64,000 nt of DNA from Cavia porcellus. Lineage: Eukaryota > Chordata > Mammalia > Rodentia > Caviidae. Of this stretch, positions 12,539 to 22,894 are shown one piece after another (the first letter of the stretch is position 1; each line of letters starts with the position of its first letter). The translations under genes were made by a program, and so were the position numbers. Below the pieces are notes generated by a model. That model was not told where the DNA came from and ran no database searches. It was given only the letters and a program-made list of their open reading frames with translations. The stretch is from the NCBI RefSeq assembly GCF_034190915.1, contig NW_026947488.1:2056501-2120500 (forward strand), read 5' to 3'.

Positions 12539-15500
12539 ATGGAGAACTTCATGGAGTCGCTGAACAAACTGAAGGAGGTCCACGAGAAGGAGGTCTTGGG
12601 TGAGCAGCTAGCTGGGTGCAAAGGGGTCCCCAGAGCTCTCACCCAGATGAAGGCCAGGGAGCTATATACGTGTTGATTCCAATTCTCAACAATCTGGGGT
12701 GTATTTCTAGGAAGGGGACTGAGCTCCAAGGTGGCTGCATGCCAGACTGGGCCCAGACTCACCTCGAATACTGCCTTCGTTCACACAGGGTGTGTGGAGA
12801 TCATGGCCCCAGAGTTTGGCCCCTGGGCAGGGGCACATTTGAGGGTGCCAGCACATCATGACCACCCCCAAGCCTAGCCTCCAACTGCATCCATGCCATG
12901 TTGTCCCAGAAGTCCAACCAAATGGGGCTGTGTGCAGTGACACCCACCTTAATCCTAGCTACTCAGGAGGCTGAGGCAGGGAAATTCCCCGTTCAAGGCT
13001 ACCTGGGCAACACAAGGCTACCTGTCTCAAAAGAAAAACCAACAAAAGGGGCCAAGATCTTTGAGAAGCTCTGCCTCAATGGCTCCTCACCCAGAGCTGA
13101 GCCTCAGTGCCTCTCACAAGTGAGGGTGTCCACTTCAAAGGACAGAGAGCATGCTTCCTGTCTGTCCCTGTCCCAGCATTCCAGAAGGCAGAGCTGAAAC
13201 TCTCCCTGTGCCTCCAGGACATGCCTCAGGCCTTGCACTCCTGCCTAGTTCCCCACCAGTGGGGATTCACCTCCTCCCCAGCACCCTGCAATGCCAGGCC
13301 CCACCCAAGGCCTTCCAGAGAGTGCCCACAGGGGCCGGTTATTTCAGAGCACCCCAGAGGCATCGCTGCTTGAGTGAGACCCCCCAGCCCACACTGGATG
13401 ACACAGATGTAATGATGTGGGCATGATGGCACATGCCTGCAGTCCCAACGCTCCAGGAGGCTGAGACAGGAGGACTGCAAGTTTGAGCCCAGTCTGGGCA
13501 ACTCAGCAAGATCCTGTCTCAGTTTTTAAAATTGGGGGTGGGGGTAGAACTGGAGATGTACCTTGATGCAAAGACTCTTAGTTTAATCTCCAGAACTGCA
13601 GAACACAAGAGCAAAGATAGGGCAAAAGGGGCTCACGAAGTCCTCCCCCAGAGCTCTCTAATGTCACATTAGCATCTCCCGAACACAGCCTTCTTGGCTC
13701 CTTGTGGGAGGTGGGGGACAGAGCACCCAGCAGGAATCTCACCCGAGGGGCAGTCCGGAGGTCAGGGGTCCAGAAAGGAGGCCACAGCACAGCCAGTGAT
13801 AGGAGGTGACACTTCAAGGTTCTGCACAAACCCTGCTGGGGGAGGTGCACCGCCTGGGGAGAGGCAGGGCTGGGCCTGACCTGCCCCTCCCCCCACCAGG
13901 CCTGCAGAACAAGCTTCTGGAACTGAACTCAGAGAGGTGCCGGTGAGTCAGCCCTGAGGGACCAGAGCAGCAGTCAGCTGCTCCCTGGGGCCGCACAAGT
14001 GCTCAGACCTCCCCCTTGCCCCAGGGTGCAGTGCTGTCACCTTGCAGCTTTAGAAGGGAAACTGAGACTCAGTGTGGAGGTGGGGTGCATCCCTTGGCCA
14101 AGGCCACACAGCGCAAGGTGGTAGAGGAGAATGGACCCCAGGAGCCGTGGCCTCCAGCAGGCACGGCCAGCCCCTGCGCTCACCTCCGGGCGGAGAGGCA
14201 GTGACAGAGCCCAGATCTCTGCCTGCCTGTGGCTCCCGCGCCCATTGGGTTGAGGCTGCAGAGCACCGGAGGGTCCCTGAGCAGGGGCTGGCGGCTCCAC
14301 CTCAGCCGTCTCCCTGCAGGGACGCACAGCGGGTGGAGGAGCTCTTTGCCAAGAACCACCAGCTGAGGGAGCAGCAGAAGGCGCTGAAGGAGAACCTGCG
14401 AGTGCTGGAGAACAGGTGAGTGGCTTCCCCACGGCAGCTGCCCAGAGCCTGTGGGAGGAGCTGCGTGCTTAAGGGGACCAGGACACCAAGCCCACGCATG
14501 GGACACAGGTCAGCATCCTGGTATCGAGGGGCCGTGGCCGCCCCTCAGTGAGGTGACTCCTTCCCCTGCCCACAGACTGCGGGCTGGCCTGTGCGACCGC
14601 TGCATGGTCACCCAGGAGGTGGCCAGGAAGAGGCAGCTGGAGTTCGAGAGCTCCCACCTGCAGAGCCTGCAGCGCATCTGTGTCCTCAGTAAGCCCCACC
14701 TCCTGCCGGCTGACCCGTGACTCCAGCTTTGCTCAGTGTCCTGGGGGGCACCCGGCCCCACACTGGGTGCTCCACACCCCAGTTCTCAGAGGAATGGCAC
14801 AAAGCCCTGCTGGCTTGGGTCTCCTCGATGGTCACCCTGGGAATGGCCGTGCACCCCTGCTCTGTCAGGGCCCTGTCTTCTTCCCAGTGATGAGGAAGGG
14901 TCCACAGAGCCCTGAGGCTCACCGAATGCCCCTGGGACGAGCCGGGGTGGGAGTCTCTACTTCCCCAAACCTCAAGGCTGTCCCTCTTTATCCCACAAAA
15001 TCGGACCATCTGCCCTGGGCAGAGTAGGGGGACACACATGGGGGGTCCTGGAATGTGAGAGCACCTACCCTGCTCCTGGGCCCCCTCCCCGGCCACTCCA
15101 CTCAGGGCCGCCTTTTGCAGCCAATGAGATGACCAGGCTAAAGGAGGAGAACAAGATGTTGAAGGAAGAGGTGAAGCAGCTACGCAGCCTGGAGTGAGTG
15201 GGAAAGGCACAACCCGGACCCCACCCCCACCCCCACCCACCAACAGCAGACCTCCCGACATCTGGGGCTAGGCTCTGCTGGCAGAAGCTGGCAGGGCAGC
15301 GCGGGAGGGCTGGGCCTTCCTGGTCACCTGGGGCCACGTCCCTCAGCCACCTTGGTTTGCCTCCAGGGACCGGCCCATGCCTGTGGCCAGGGAGGGGGCC
15401 TCGGACTCCCCCTCGCCTGCACTGCTTCCCTCCCCCAGCAGCTGGAAGGCTGTCCCGGAGAAGCCACAAGGAGGCCGGGAAGAGGCTGGCGAGGACCCTC

Positions 15501-18500
15501 CGGGAGCAGGTGTGTGGGGCGGGGACAGGCCAGGGCGGAGCCCCACCTCTGGGGCGTCTCCAAGCTCCCTGCATGGCCTTTTCCCCCCACAGATAAGTCG
15601 GCCACCTGCAGGACGTCTCCAGTGGCCAAAAGCTCCCAGGGCAGCAACCTGCCCGAGTCCCGGGCTCCAGGCATGGTGAGGCCTTCGTCCACCAGGGGAG
15701 GGCTGGGTAGGGGGGCCTGAGCTTATGCAGTGTATGAGGGCAAGGGCGGCAGTGGCCCAGCTAACTGCTCGGCACCCTGCGCAGAGCCCCCAGCGCATCT
15801 CCAACCAGCTGCATGCCACCGTGGCTGTGCTGCAGCCCGGGTCTCGGGCCTGCCTAGTAGGCCACAGCCCCAGTGATGGGACATCTCCACCACCCAACGG
15901 CAGCAGCCCGTCTAGCCCCGGGTACGAGCACAGCCTCCCTCTGGACAGGTGAGCCCTCCCGTCCTGCCCTGCAGCTGGAGCCCAGCAGCCCCAGAGTCTG
16001 TTTCTTGTGCCCCCACAAACCCCACTATTCCCTGGCTTGGTTGTGTTGGGCATCTGCCTGTCAGCGTTCCCACATGGGCACTCAAATGACCAGGCTTGGG
16101 GGCGTACAGATGGGAGATGGGTCAGGCCTTGCACAGGGTGCTCAGAAGGCCCATGCCAAGCCTCCCCTGGATGTCCGAGGGAGGGAATGGAGTCACAGAG
16201 GTGGCCCAGTAATGCACCTGTGAGCCTGCTCTCCTGCTAGCAGTGGAGTCGGTGTCAAGCCCTGGACCATCCATGGCCAAGCCCACCACCCTCCACGACT
16301 ATGGCACTGGCTGGGAGCCTGCCCTTCCCCCCTGTGACCCTGAGTGACCTTGGGGTCCTCCTTTACCTCCCTGTGTCTCAGTTTCCTCACCTGTGAAATG
16401 GGCCTCCTCACTGAGCTTCTCTTCCCCACAGCCTCCTGAGGGCTTCCGGGGCCTCAGTACCAGCCTATGAGCCCCTGAAGCGCCCCCTGCAGGCCGACCG
16501 ATTCTGCCTCCTGAACCGACCTCTGTCCCTGCACCTCCAGAGCCCGAACAGCAGGCCCCTAGCCTCTGCCACAGCCCTGCATGGCCCCCAGCCCTGGGCG
16601 CTGAAGGCAGGGGAGGTCTGGGAGGAGCCCACAAGCCTGCTGGGCCTGCCCAATGCCCTGGTGGGCATGCAGGACCCGAGGCTGGAGGGGGCGCTACACC
16701 TGCTCCTGGCACAGCGGCAGCTGTGTGCACTGGCCCGGGCAGGCGCTGACCCACTGAGGAGCCCACCCCCTCCCAGGGCGACACCACCTTCCCCACCAGT
16801 CGACTCAGACTCTGAGAGCCCTGAGCTCGAGGTGGCTGGGGCAGCCCTGGCCACAGCAGCCCTGCCAGGCGGGCAGCACTTACCGCCCACGGGCGGCTCC
16901 CCCAGGAAAGAGGCAGTGGCCATTCAGGACTATGCCCCCGACAAGCCGCTGGATCTCTCGGACCCGGGCCGCAGCAAGGTCTCCCCCAACTCTGCCAGCC
17001 AATCTGGACCACTCAGCCCCAAACTTACACACCCTGGCAGCCCTGAGCCGCTGACTCTGCCCCGACCCATGAATCACAATACCAAGACACTCAGCAATGG
17101 CACCCAGGGGGCCACCGAGTCAGAGCCAGAGCTGGAGGGGCCGCCTACTCCCATGGTAAGGGGCTCAGCACTGGCCACAGGCCCAGAGCTGTCCTTGCCC
17201 TCCACGCCCCCACTGCAGTCCGACTCCCCCAGCTGTGGCCAGCCGCTCCTCCACCCCAGGTCAGCTCCAGGGAGACCTGGGCTGCTCAAGTGCACTAGAA
17301 AGGAAAGAGCGGACTGGCAACCACAGCCCAGGTGTGGCCTGGAGGCTGCGTCCAGAGCCAAGCCTCCAGCCACCTGCTTACTTCTCCAGGAGCCCTCACA
17401 GCCCCTCCTAGGGGTTCACCTCAGCCTGCTCACTGCCACTGGGACAAGATGTGAGCCCAGAAAGAAGCCAAGGCCAGCGCCCGTGCCACAGAGCCCCCAG
17501 GCTGCCACACCCCCAGGTACAGTGAGCACGGGGTCAGCAGGGTCCGGCCAGAGTGATGCCACCATGGCGAGGGAGGGCAGTGTTCAGCCCTGGTGGCCCT
17601 GGGTCTGGGGTTCAGTTCCTCCCACTTGTGGACAGCAAGGTGCTGAAGGCTAGGCAGCTGTTCCCACCGTGCTCAGCAGTGGGAAAGGCACTGGCCAGAG
17701 CTGCTGGTGACCGGACTAGGGGAGAGCATCTCAGCAGGCAGGGCCCTTGCACAGGGCAGTGCAGACCTGGCCTGGGTTCAGACCCCATCGGGAGCCCTGG
17801 GCCAAGTCACCTGGCTCTGTGGAACTTCTCCCTGTCCTAGTTAGACAAGCTCGGGCTGAGCCTCCACTGCATCTTTCAGAGCCCAGCAAGGCCGGAGTGC
17901 AGAGGCCAGAGTCAGAAGAACTGGATGAATCTGACACCTCCGACAGCGAGGTGGGTCCGCAGCTGCGTGCTAGGGGAGGGCGCTGCAGGATAGCGGGGTG
18001 CGCCCTGGCCTAATGTACCCCCTTCTCCCCAGGTGGTCCCACTCTCCGAGACCAGGTCCAAGCTGAGCACACCAGGGGAGGAACACAGGTGCTTCTGCCC
18101 CCAGGAGCCCCGGCAGGGTCTGCAGCTAAAGAGGAAGCAGCCGGCTTTGGACCCAGCAAACAAAGGTACCACAGTGAGGGCAGTGGGGGGGGGGGGTCCT
18201 TTCCCAGCACCCAGAAAATTGCAGCCCTGGGTAGCAGGGGCTAAAAGGAAAACACTGCACTCTCCAGCACCAGCCCCAAAGAGGAGGGACTTGGGGTCAG
18301 CCTCAGGGAGTCACCAGATGTGGCCATCTCACTGTGCCCTCGGCCTCAGTTTCCTTGCCTGTTGTAAGGGGACTAACACCAGGGCTCTGACGTCTCAGTA
18401 AATTAAGGGTAGAAGGTCTCAAGCAGAGAGCAGCTGTCACCATCACCCGGGAAACAAGGGGCGTCCTGGTCCACGAGCAGCCTCCTCCCCACCTAGGGCA

Positions 18501-19399
18501 CTGCAGCCTCTAGACCCCCATGTCCACCTTTGGGCAGGAGCAGCGACAGAGACGCCCATCCAGCCCAAGGTGTCTCTCTCCACTAGGGCCAAGGCTGCTC
18601 ACTTGTTTGCCTAAGGCGCTGCCTCTGGATTCAGCTCCTGCTGATAAGGCTGGCAGCAGCCTCACAACCCCAGGACCGGGATATCAGGCCGCCTTCCACT
18701 TCCTGCTCTGGGCACAATGGCTGAGCCTTTGAACACCTAAGCTCACAATCATGTGGCCCGGTGTTTGCCCAGGCAGGGCCTACAGCTCGGCAGGCAGGCA
18801 GGCTGGGTCGTGGCCACCACCACAATGTGCCATTGTCACCAGCAGGCAACTGTGGCCTGTATTTGCTCAAGTGGAGGCCAGTATACCTATCTCACTCCAA
18901 GTGTTTCCTGCAGTGAGCATGCAGAAGTCGTCCTGGGTGGGAGCCAGCCAGGGGGTGCAGGGGCCTCCAGCTCCTGGTCACCAGGCTCATTCCAGGCTCT
19001 CCAGGAGCTCAGACCTTGCTTTCAGGGCGGACACCAGGAGTCGGGAGCTACTCCTCTTCCAAACTCTTGTGGCTCACCCTGCCAAGGAGCCACCCTTGCT
19101 CCTGGCATCCTTGCTGTTAGGAATGAGGGTACCAGCCAGCCTTGCCTGGGTTGCCACAAGTTGCCCTCAAGGCCCTCAGCAAAAGCCAGTGTCACCTTGA
19201 GGGAGGACCCATGTGGGCCCCAGGAGCCACTGCTGCACCTCTGTCTGACTTCTGTTCACTTCTCACAGCCTCCAAGAAGACATGCCGAGGGAGGAGGAGA
19301 GCGAGGGAGCCCACGCTGGCAGCAGAGGAGCCTGACAGCCCAAGGGATGCCAAGGACCGCAGCCCCTCACCTGGCAACAACGGACACGAGGAGACCTAG
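12539..19399 (+). CDS. RBBP8NL: RBBP8NL, RBBP8 (CtIP) N-terminal-like protein
   Basis: Twelve coding exons join in one frame to 731 aa plus stop: 12539-12599, 13900-13942, 14320-14415, 14576-14688, 15121-15193, 15367-15509, 15593-15675, 15785-15948, 16432-17516, 17880-17950, 18033-18165, 19269-19399. All introns are GT-AG. The protein starts MENFMESLNKLKEVHEKEVL. Residues 1 to about 128 (exons 1-5) are rich in E, K, Q and L and look like the coiled coil of CtIP, with a C73-x-x-C76 pair (LCDRC) where CtIP has its zinc-linked CxxC. Exons 6-9 are low-complexity, rich in Pro and Ser, with PLDLS at residues 431-435, the CtBP-binding motif known in CtIP. The C-terminal Sae2-like domain of CtIP is absent. 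Human RBBP8NL is somewhat shorter (about 664 aa). Biochemical role is little known; a CtBP-linked adaptor is inference from motifs. Exons 9 and 11 end in unusual GTAC donors. Confidence 0.93.
12924..13045 (+). repeat. B1-like SINE in RBBP8NL intron 1
   Basis: A B1 body with AGCTACTCAGGAGGCTGAGG followed by GGCTACCTGGGCAACA and CTGTCTCAAAAG. It lies in the 1.3 kb intron between coding exons 1 and 2. Confidence 0.75.
13415..13605 (+). repeat. B1-dID SINE in RBBP8NL intron 1
   Basis: A B1 arm (GGAGGCTGAGACAGGAGGAC, then CTGGGCAACTCAGCAAGATC) is followed by a degraded ID arm ending near TTTAATCTCCAGAACTGC. Second SINE of this intron. Confidence 0.75.
14045..14105 (-). repeat. MIR-like fragment in RBBP8NL intron 2
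   Basis: GGGAAACTGAGACTCAG followed by CCAAGGCCACACAGC matches the reverse complement of the MIR core as remembered. Old and truncated. Confidence 0.5.
16335..16425 (+). repeat. MIR-like fragment directly before RBBP8NL exon 9
   Basis: GAGTGACCTTGGGGTCC followed by GTGTCTCAGTTTCCTCACC and GAAATGGGCCTCC matches the MIR core in the sense direction. It ends just before the pyrimidine tract of the exon 9 acceptor (exon start 16432). Confidence 0.6.
16946..16960 (+). other. RBBP8NL: PLDLS CtBP-binding motif in RBBP8NL
   Basis: The in-frame residues P-L-D-L-S at positions 431-435 lie in the disordered exon 9 segment, flanked by YAPDK and DPGRS. PxDLS is the established peptide recognised by CtBP corepressors and is present in CtIP. 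Binding by this protein is inferred. Confidence 0.85.
17765..17845 (+). repeat. MIR-like fragment before RBBP8NL exon 10
   Basis: GCCTGGGTTCAGACCCCATC, GGGCCAAGTCACCTGG and a pyrimidine-rich end resemble the MIR core in sense orientation. Exon 10 starts 35 bp further on, at 17880. Confidence 0.45.
18166..19268 (+). other. RBBP8NL: RBBP8NL intron 11
   Basis: This 1.1 kb intron holds the G12 run, a MIR-like piece at about 18325-18375 (GCCTCAGTTTCCTTGCC) and otherwise unique GC-rich sequence. The long open frame across it (about 18753-19586) has no family resemblance and runs into the last exon in another phase. Confidence 0.7.
18185..18196 (+). repeat. G12 homopolymer after the exon 11 donor
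   Basis: Twelve consecutive G start 19 bp downstream of the donor GT (18166-18167) of RBBP8NL exon 11. Intronic G runs are known binding sites for hnRNP F/H and can strengthen weak donors. The run is also prone to length change and sequencing error. Confidence 0.9.
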
Positions 19400-19676
19400 C
19401 TGGTCCAGGCCACATGGCTTCCACCCACCTGCAGGTTGCCACACCACGGCAGGTGGCCCTGGGTCCTACCCTCCGCTGAGAGTGTCCTGGAAGCTCCATC
19501 TCAGAAAAGCCCTGCCAGCCCCACCCCCATACCCGGAACAGCACCTGCTCCTCAGGGGAGCAGGCCGGGTGGGAGGCAGGGACTAAAGCCCAGGCCACTG
19601 CACCTTGCTGCCTGTCTCCACTGAGGCCCTCCTGGACCTAATGGACCCCTCAGACTGGAGCAGAGCAGGGATAAAC

Positions 19677-19720
19677 ACCACACACACAGGCACGCACACA
19701 CGCACACGCGCGCGCACACA

Positions 19721-19756
<36 letters not shown>
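19677..19756. repeat. (CA)n microsatellite
   Basis: Interrupted CA/CG alternation at 19677-19721 is followed by an uninterrupted AC run at 19722-19755. It begins about 280 bp after the RBBP8NL stop and so is likely transcribed in its 3' UTR. Confidence 0.95.
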
Positions 19757-19757
<1 letters not shown>

Positions 19758-20586
19758 AGGGTTTGCAGCCAGTAGCAGCGGTATTGGGCGCCACCTTGTG
19801 GCCCCCATGCAAACAGGCATCTAACCACGCTGGTGGACATGACACAGGTGCCTTTCCAAGCAAGGTGGCCTCCCAAACCCGGTCCCCAGAGAACCTGAAG
19901 CATAAACACACAGGGAGATGTGTGTGCTGCTGACGGCGCTGAGGTCAGCCGCTGCTACCACCCCAGCAAGTGTCAAGGATCTCAGCTGCCTCAGGCCTGC
20001 AGGGCAGAAACCCAGCCCTACTGGGTTTGCCGGGCATGAAGGAAAGCCAGTGGCAAGACCCTGGGGGACAGTGACAGCACACGCACCTGCCCTGGCCGAC
20101 TGCCCTTCTCACCCACACACTCATGGGCTCTGGCCTGAGTCAGCCAAGGGGGCAGCCCCAAGGTGGCTCACCTGGGATCCTACCAGTGGCACCTAGGGGT
20201 GCCCTACTGTTTGAAGATGCATTTCAGGGCCCCCACACTCTGCCAGAGGAGCTTACAGGTCAGAAGCCCAGGCCCCACCCAGATCCACTGAACCAGGACA
20301 TGCAGGTGTTGAAGCAGCGCCTAGGGGCAACTTCCCTGCACACAAAGTTCACCGAGATGGCCACTGAGACCTTATCTGGGCACCAGAGAGCTTGTGAACA
20401 AACAGGAGAAGGGTCAGCGTCCAATGGGAGGGGACGATGAGGAGGGAAACTGTCCCCAGGGAACGGCATGAGCGATCCAAACTTGGGTTTTAAGCTGTAA
20501 CAGGAGTATGTCAAATAGGTAAAAGCAAATGTGCTCTAGAAAGTTGGCTAAAATCACTCTGGGTCCACGGACAGGGAAAGTGGGGA

Positions 20587-20766
20587 AGCACAGTGCAGAG
20601 GTGCACACCTAGAATCCCAGGGTTCTGGGGCTGGTGTGGGCAGAGCAGCAGTGAGCCGTGCCTGCATGACACAGCAGCTTGGCAAGACCCTGTCTCCAAA
20701 AACATGAAAAGGGCTGGGGATGTAGGTCAGTGGGGAGGGTTCAACCCCCGGCACCACAGGCAAAAG
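20587..20766 (+). repeat. B1-dID SINE
   Basis: A degraded B1 arm (AGGTGCACACCTAGAATCCC to GGCAAGACCCTGTCTCC) is followed by an ID arm GGGCTGGGGATGTAGGTCAG ending CAACCCCCGGCACCACAGG. Confidence 0.75.
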
Positions 20767-21091
20767 GAGGCCATCCGGAGGATCCAGGACACTCTGAGGG
20801 AGGCCAGGCAGAGGGGACACCGAGGAAACACCCTGCCCTGCCCTCCCAATGTCCAGAGGACTGCAACTGGGGGTGGGGGCTGAGGCAGGAGGGACCCCAG
20901 GGTTGTGTGCCAATGGGATGGCAGGACGTGGGGCACGTTGGGTAATGCCTAGTGGGTACCAGGTCCACTTGCTGACCACAACCTGTCTGCCTACTGGCCT
21001 GAGAAGCCAGAGGGCCCCATCCCAAGAGGGAAGTCCTGTGTCTGTATGTGTGTGCTCCAGCTGTTAAAAGTTGTTGATTTTTCCAAAATGA

Positions 21092-21097
21092 AATAAA
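21092..21097 (+). terminator. RBBP8NL: Candidate poly(A) signal of RBBP8NL
   Basis: Canonical AATAAA in an A/T-rich pocket, followed after about 10 bp by TTGTGTGCTCC and a TTTG stretch that could serve as the downstream GU-rich element. It is the first canonical hexamer noticed in sense after the stop codon. Confidence 0.4.
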
Positions 21098-21119
21098 ACA
21101 CAAATTGTGTGCTCCATTC

Positions 21120-22150
21120 AGTTTGATCTCTGTCCAGGCTGGGCCTGCAGTCATCCACCTGTCCCCTGCAGTGGGGCAGGGGGAGCAAAGGACAAACAGC
21201 CCCAAGGAGAAAGCTACATTCCTGCCTCAGAGCCCCTCCAGCACCTCAAAGCACAGCTCTGTCAGAGGCGGCCCAGGGCCCCTCCCTCCTGCCCACCCTG
21301 TGGGGCTCATGTTTTCCCCAACCGATCCCACAGCAGCCCCTCTCTGGACTCCAGCTTATTGTTCCCTCCCCATCAGGGTCTCCTTGTGACAGCAGCAAGG
21401 GCTGAGAGCCCCAGCACCACACCTGGTTCCACATTCACAGCACAGACTCACTACTCCCATCTCGCAGACAGGGGGAGCAGCTCGGGGAAGCTGGGTTACT
21501 CAGGCAAGGTCCCCCTATCACCCCAGCAGTGTCCACTAATTGCTGGGGTCTGTGCCTAGGCCCCCCAGCCCCCCAAATGGGTACACAACGAAAGTCCAAA
21601 AGAATGAGACAAGTGACATGGTCTTTAGGGCTGCAGGACTAAAGTACTCAGCAGAGCTCTTAACTCTGACAATGAGCAGCCATATTTAATCAGAACGAAC
21701 AAGGAGTTGAGCAGACAATGGAGGAGACCTGAACCGGAACTTGGGACCCCCTCAGAGCAACAGACATATGAGTTAAGGAAAACTATCCAGAAAGTCTCCA
21801 GGTGGCCTCAGCTGTGGCCTATCTTGCCCCCCGAGGTGTCTGCTCATTCTCAGTTCAACCATGCCCAGGCCACACCACAGCCCTGCACGTGTACTCAGCC
21901 TCAACTATGGTTTCCAGCAGCTAATGGAACCTGAGACCCAGTCCACTGATGTGGTGCTCCTGAGTCCCCTGACATTAGAGTCCAAAAGGTGTAGTTCTTC
22001 CACCGCTGGAAATGCACGCCCTGGGGAACCCACCTCACACTCCAGCCGAGCCCCACACTCTGTCTCACAGAGGCTGTCCACCTTCCCTTCTAGGCCTAGC
22101 GAGGCCAGAGGCCAATGTGGAAGTGGCGGGCAGGGATGGAGAGCACTAGT
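21120..22150. other. Intergenic spacer between RBBP8NL and CABLES2
   Basis: About 1 kb of unique sequence with no recognised exon, SINE or RNA gene. It passes into the CpG-rich CABLES2 promoter at about 22.15 kb. A C12 run lies at 22178-22189. Confidence 0.6.
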
Positions 22151-22894
22151 AGCCGAAGGTGCCGAGAGGGGAACGTGCCCCCCCCCCCCGGGTGGCTGCG
22201 TGCGGGCACGTGCGGGATTGCTGGCCGCCGCGTGCTCTCCTCGGCCACCTTCATCCTGACCACACTGAGATCCCCCTTTAATGATAAGTGACCCGGGAGC
22301 TGAGTGCGAAGCGCAGGATCTGCGGAACGAAGTGCCCGACTCAAACCCTGCGCTTCGGACCTGGCTGGTATGGCGGGCAGCAGCCTTTGCCCCGGACCCT
22401 TGGGCTCCCTTCCGCAGGGAAGGGAGTCTGGCGGGACCGTACGGCTCCGCGGGAGCCGACCCTGTGCAAACCCAAGGGAAGCGGGGCGGAAGACAGAGGA
22501 AACTCGGCCCCTCCCGACTGAATGGGGAACTGCAGCGGCGCCCGGCCCACGCCCACGCCTATAATGCGCACTCGCCGCGGCCAGACCAGGAAACAGGCAG
22601 CCGGCGCCTCACGACCACAGACACCGAAGCAGAGACTCGAACACCGGTACCGCCGGCGCTGGCAGTCGCCGCTCCCCGAGGAAGCGCCTAAAATAGCTCT
22701 AGGACCCAGGGGAGCGCCGTGGTACGTAGCCCGCGGCGGCGCCGCGCCAGCCAATGGGCGGTCCCGAGGGCGATATATTTGCATGTGGGCGAGCCGCAGC
22801 CAATGGGCCGGCGCGAGAGCGACGTATTTGCATGTGGGCGCGGCGCGGCCAATGGCAGGCAGCGCGGCGGCGCGGCGCGGCGGCGCACTCGAGC
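22150..22894 (+). promoter_or_regulatory. CABLES2: CABLES2 CpG-island promoter
   Basis: CpG and GC density rise sharply from about 22.15 kb and stay high through exon 1 to about 23.4 kb. Three CCAAT boxes and two octamers stand in the last 145 bp before the start codon. No TATA box sits at a normal distance. The transcription start was not identified but should fall between about 22855 and 22890. Confidence 0.75.
22751..22853 (+). promoter_or_regulatory. CABLES2: Tandem 49 bp CCAAT + octamer modules
   Basis: CCAAT occurs at 22751, 22800 and 22849, exactly 49 bp apart. ATTTGCAT, the perfect POU octamer, occurs at 22777-22784 and 22826-22833, also 49 bp apart. The two full units agree at about 40 of 49 positions, so they look like a direct duplication; only the CCAATGG start of a third unit is present. 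NF-Y binds CCAAT and Oct-1 binds the octamer. The pairing resembles histone H2B promoters, though here there is no clear TATA box. Confidence 0.85.

Larger units (their letters stand above)
19400..21115 (+). other. RBBP8NL: Probable RBBP8NL 3' UTR
   Basis: No canonical AATAAA occurs soon after the stop codon. The first clear one on the + strand is at 21092-21097, so the 3' UTR is proposed to run about 1.7 kb and to include a CA microsatellite and a B1-dID. A shorter transcript using a variant hexamer is possible. Confidence 0.4.

Noticed and set aside
16299..17012. Antisense open frame opposite RBBP8NL exon 9
   Set aside because: A shadow of the real proline-rich coding exon caused by GC-rich third positions.
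18753..19586. 277 aa open frame across RBBP8NL intron 11 and last exon
   Set aside because: Reads the last exon in the wrong phase. The true frame joins exon 11 at 19269 and stops at 19399.
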